34,786 nucleotides of DNA from a bacterium (GTDB taxonomy: Bacteria; Ratteibacteria; UBA8468; B48-G9; JAFGKM01): the NCBI GenBank assembly GCA_026416755.1, contig JAOAEP010000095.1:1-34786 (forward strand), read 5' to 3'. The position numbers and the translations under genes were made by a program. Positions 32,416 to 34,786 of the stretch are shown here, piece after piece (positions within the stretch are counted from its first letter, which is position 1; the number at the start of each line of letters is the position of its first letter). Under the pieces are notes generated by a model, which saw only the letters and a program-made list of their open reading frames with translations, was not told where the DNA came from and did no database searches.

Positions 32416-34044
32416 TTGAAGGTAAAAGGAGTAATTTTTGATTTCGATGGAACTCTTGTAATCCTTTCAATTGACTTTAAAAAAATAAAGGAGAAAATAT
32501 TAAATGAAGCAAAAAATTTAAATCTAAAAGTTCCTTCAGAAGAATTACCAATCCTTGAATTACTTGAAGAAATTAGAAAATTAAATGGTAAAAAAGGGGG
32601 AAATTTTTATACTATTGGACATAATATTTTAAAAGAAGAAGAAATTAAAGCATCTCAAAAAACATATCCCAGAAAAGGGACCTTAGAGTTACTTAAAAAA
32701 TTGAGAGAAAATGAGATAAAAATAGGAATAATTACAAGAAACTGTAGACAAGTGGTTGAAAAAGTTATTGAAAAATTTGGAATACCTTATGATGTACTTT
32801 TAACACGCGATGATGTTGAGAGATTTAAACCAGACCCATTACATATAAAAGAGTGTTTGAAAAAATTAGGATTGAAAAAAGATGAAGTTATTCTTGTTGG
32901 AGACCATTTCTTAGATGTTAGATGTGGTAAAAAATTGAACATATTAAGCATTGGGCTTTTAAGTGAAAATGTAAAAGAAGAAGATTTTCTGAAAGAAGGT
33001 GCTGATTTTGTTTTGGATGATATAAAAGATATTGAGTATATTCTGGATCTAAAAGGTTTTCCAACTGGTAAACTTCAAAATAGATTTTTAAAGTATCTCA
33101 TTGAAAAATATACAACAAAAGATAAAGAGGTATTGATTGGTTCTGGTATTGGAATTGACTGTGCAATTTTTAAAGTAAAAGATAGATATATTTATGCAAA
33201 GACAGATCCAATAACCTTGACATCAAAAGATATTGGTTTTTATCTTGTAAATATAAATGTTAATGATATTTCTGTTATGGGTGGGATTCCTATATATTTT
33301 TTATGTATCCTGCTTTTTCCTGAAAATATAACTTTTTCTGAAATTGAATATGTTTTTTCTCAAATAAATAATGAGTGTAAAAAATTTAATATAAAATGGA
33401 TAGGAGGGCATACCGAAATAATAAGTGGAATTAAAAATCCAATTGCAGTTGGTTTTTTAATTGGGAAAAAAATTAAAAAAATTTATTTCCCAGAAGTTAA
33501 AATAGGAGACAAGGTTTTTTTAATAAAAGAAATAGGAATTGAAGGTGCTTCGTTAATAGTAAGAGAAAAATTTAATGAATTGAAAAAATATTTTTCAGAA
33601 AAATATCTTAAAAAGGTTCAAAATTCAATTAAAAATCCAGGAATAAATGTATTTAAAGAAGCAAAAATTTTGTGGGAAAATTTTAAAATAAAATGGATGC
33701 ATGACCCAACAGAAGGAGGGATATCTACTGCATTATATGAAATTTCAGAAAGTAAAAGAGTAGGGATTTTAATTGATTTAAAGAAATTAAATTTTTATCC
33801 ACCAGTTGTTAAATTTTGTAAAATTTTTGGGCTTAATCCATATGGTATAATTTCATCTGGTTGTCTTTTAGGGATAATAGATAAGAAAAACGAAAAAAAA
33901 CTTATAGAATTTTGTAGAAAAAATAAAATTAAAATCAGAATTATAGGAGAAATTATAAAAGAAAAAGGTGTTTTTTATATAGAGAAGAATAAAAAATACA
34001 ATTTCCCCAAATTTGAGAGAGATGAGATAAATAGATTAGTTTGA
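32416..34044 (+). CDS. HAD phosphatase fused to an AIR-synthase/HypE-like domain
   Basis: 542 residues. The TTG start is supported by GGAGGT at 32403-32408 and by VKGVIFDFDGTLV following directly. Residues 1-215 are a PGP-like HAD hydrolase: DFDGT (nucleophile Asp9, acid Asp11), IGIITRN, RFKPDP and LVGDHFLDVRCG. Residues about 220-542 are a PurM/HypE/selenophosphate-synthetase-like ATP-binding domain: GSGIGIDCAIFK, YAKTDPITLTSKDIG, VNDISVMGGIPIYF, WIGGHTEI and HDPTEGGISTALYEIS. Each half has full domain length, so this is a true fusion rather than a read-through. No hydrogenase or purine genes are near. A kinase/phosphatase pair acting on one metabolite is possible. Confidence 0.85.
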   Translation: MKVKGVIFDFDGTLVILSIDFKKIKEKILNEAKNLNLKVPSEELPILELLEEIRKLNGKKGGNFYTIGHNILKEEEIKASQKTYPRKGTLELLKKLRENEIKIGIITRNCRQVVEKVIEKFGIPYDVLLTRDDVERFKPDPLHIKECLKKLGLKKDEVILVGDHFLDVRCGKKLNILSIGLLSENVKEEDFLKEGADFVLDDIKDIEYILDLKGFPTGKLQNRFLKYLIEKYTTKDKEVLIGSGIGIDCAIFKVKDRYIYAKTDPITLTSKDIGFYLVNINVNDISVMGGIPIYFLCILLFPENITFSEIEYVFSQINNECKKFNIKWIGGHTEIISGIKNPIAVGFLIGKKIKKIYFPEVKIGDKVFLIKEIGIEGASLIVREKFNELKKYFSEKYLKKVQNSIKNPGINVFKEAKILWENFKIKWMHDPTEGGISTALYEISESKRVGILIDLKKLNFYPPVVKFCKIFGLNPYGIISSGCLLGIIDKKNEKKLIEFCRKNKIKIRIIGEIIKEKGVFYIEKNKKYNFPKFERDEINRLV

Positions 34045-34101
34045 GATTCCAAGATTAAATCTTTTCAAATATAATTCTATGGTTTTACCTAATAAAAATA
34101 A

Positions 34102-34130
34102 TAGACATCCAAATCAAAAAGTGGTAAAAT
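34102..34130 (+). promoter_or_regulatory. Promoter of the response regulator gene, leaderless start
   Basis: TAGACA (34102-34107), a 17-nt spacer, TAAAAT (34125-34130). The ATG is only 6 nt later, with no Shine-Dalgarno, so the mRNA probably begins at the start codon. Confidence 0.65.
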
Positions 34131-34136
34131 AATAAT

Positions 34137-34508
34137 ATGGAACTAAAAAAAATATTAATAATTGAAGATGACGCAGAAGAAAGATTGATTTTAGGTAGAG
34201 AATTGAGAAGACAAGGATATATAGTTTATGAAGCACCAACAGGAGAAGAAGGGTTAAAGATTTTTAAAGAAGATAGGCCAGATTTAGTTATTCTTGATGT
34301 AATGCTTCCTGGAATAGATGGTTGGGAAGTTTTAAAAAGAATTAAAAAAGGTCCTTTAAGCAGGAAAGTCCCTGTTATGATGTTAACAGGGAAGGCAGAA
34401 GATAAAGATAAAATAAAAGGATATGAAATTGGTGCTGACTATTATGTGACAAAACCATATAATGTTAATAAATTGCTTCCCGTTATTGAAAGTTTAATTG
34501 AAGAATAA
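34137..34508 (+). CDS. Single-domain response regulator (CheY-like)
   Basis: 123 residues, a receiver domain only. All canonical residues are present: acidic pocket IIEDDAEE (Glu10-Asp12), phospho-acceptor Asp54 in LVILDVMLPG, Thr84 in MMLTGKAED and Lys106 in YVTKPYNV. No output domain and no histidine kinase follow in the window, so it must relay to another protein. It ends 2 nt before the DRG-type GTPase start, which implies co-transcription. Confidence 0.92.
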   Translation: MELKKILIIEDDAEERLILGRELRRQGYIVYEAPTGEEGLKIFKEDRPDLVILDVMLPGIDGWEVLKRIKKGPLSRKVPVMMLTGKAEDKDKIKGYEIGADYYVTKPYNVNKLLPVIESLIEE

Positions 34509-34510
34509 AA

Positions 34511-34786
34511 ATGGTTGTCAATTTACCTCCCCAGTTTCATGAAAAAGAAGCAGAATTAAAAAAAGCAAAAACAATTGAAGAAAAAATTTCTATTCTTGAA
34601 GAGATGCTTGCCATAATGCCCAAACATAAGTCAAGTGAAAAACTTCAAGCACTTTTAAAAAGCAAAATTTCAAAATATAAAAAAATGCTTGAAGAACAGA
34701 CAAAGACGAAGAAAAAATCTCCTGTACCAATAATTCAAAGGGAAGGGGCAGGTCAAATAGGAATATGTGGTCCACCCAATTCAGGA
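34511..34786 (+). CDS. DRG/Obg-related TGS GTPase, 5' part only
   Basis: ATG at 34511, open for 92 codons to the window edge. It reads MVVNLPPQFHEKEAELKKAK, then EEMLAIMPKHKSSEKLQALL and QREGAGQIGICGPPNSG. This is the characteristic N-terminal helical part of DRG-type GTPases (NLPPQY...A-K-T-x-E-E-K...MPKHKGTDKL) running into the P-loop G-x-P-N-x-G; the K-S/T of the Walker A lies just outside. The start is 2 nt after the response regulator stop and lacks a strong Shine-Dalgarno. In known relatives it is a translation-linked GTPase. Confidence 0.88.
   Translation, partial: MVVNLPPQFHEKEAELKKAKTIEEKISILEEMLAIMPKHKSSEKLQALLKSKISKYKKMLEEQTKTKKKSPVPIIQREGAGQIGICGPPNSG

Noticed and set aside
1..34786. 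CRISPR arrays, transposase genes and rRNA
   Set aside because: No regularly spaced repeats, transposase motifs or rRNA segments were seen. AT-rich low-complexity runs are present but irregular.

Overview
The window is a strongly AT-rich bacterial segment with AT-ending codons and Arg mostly AGA/AGG. A porin-like barrel protein, a CBM9-type lipoprotein and a prepilin-like protein point to a diderm. The mix of LacI regulators, URO-D-like proteins, unusual glycoside hydrolases, a DUF1559-like pseudopilin and dockerin-tailed secreted proteins resembles uncultured PVC-associated lineages such as Omnitrophota, Ratteibacteria or Lentisphaerota. That placement is an inference from gene content, not a phylogeny.

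Region 1 (1-19636, minus strand) is a long co-directional carbohydrate run. A LacI regulator with a good promoter (about 19585-19613) comes first. It is followed by a DegT/AHBA aminotransferase, a GH42-like hydrolase, a URO-D-like protein, a fucose-isomerase-like protein, a second URO-D-like protein, a wrecked third URO-D copy, a GH2 hydrolase, an alpha/alpha-toroid protein and a GH38-like enzyme. A second block then holds a dead LacI gene, a pseudopilin, a secreted protein, a CBM9-type lipoprotein and a GH29-like enzyme cut by the window edge. Gene spacing is tight, often with ATGA or 8-nt overlaps. At least four genes here carry frameshifts, nonsense codons or deletions, while I see no such lesion in the rest of the window. 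The locus is either decaying or locally mis-sequenced. One frameshift lies exactly on a canonical U UUU UUA slippery heptamer.

Region 2 (19673-22732) holds a degenerate receiver-domain protein divergent from an XRE regulator, sharing a 98-bp intergenic region with repeated ATAACTTT motifs and apparently leaderless starts, then a dnaJ-cutA-FAH operon. Region 3 (22821-29630) holds two divergent secreted proteins, a C11 (clostripain-type) peptidase and a 1628-residue RCC1/CARDB protein, both ending in near-identical type I dockerin modules. Region 4 (29735-34786) holds tRNA-Arg(CCU), a small beta-barrel protein with a strong terminator, an operon of GYD protein, LipM-like acyltransferase, sugar-isomerase-like protein and a HAD + AIR-synthase-like fusion, then a leaderless response regulator followed by the start of a DRG-type GTPase.

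The most plausible biology is binding, depolymerisation and intracellular breakdown of a complex, possibly fucose/mannose/galactose/uronate-containing polysaccharide. The URO-D-like proteins may supply an unassigned step, for example methyl-group removal from O-methyl sugars; this is a hypothesis only.
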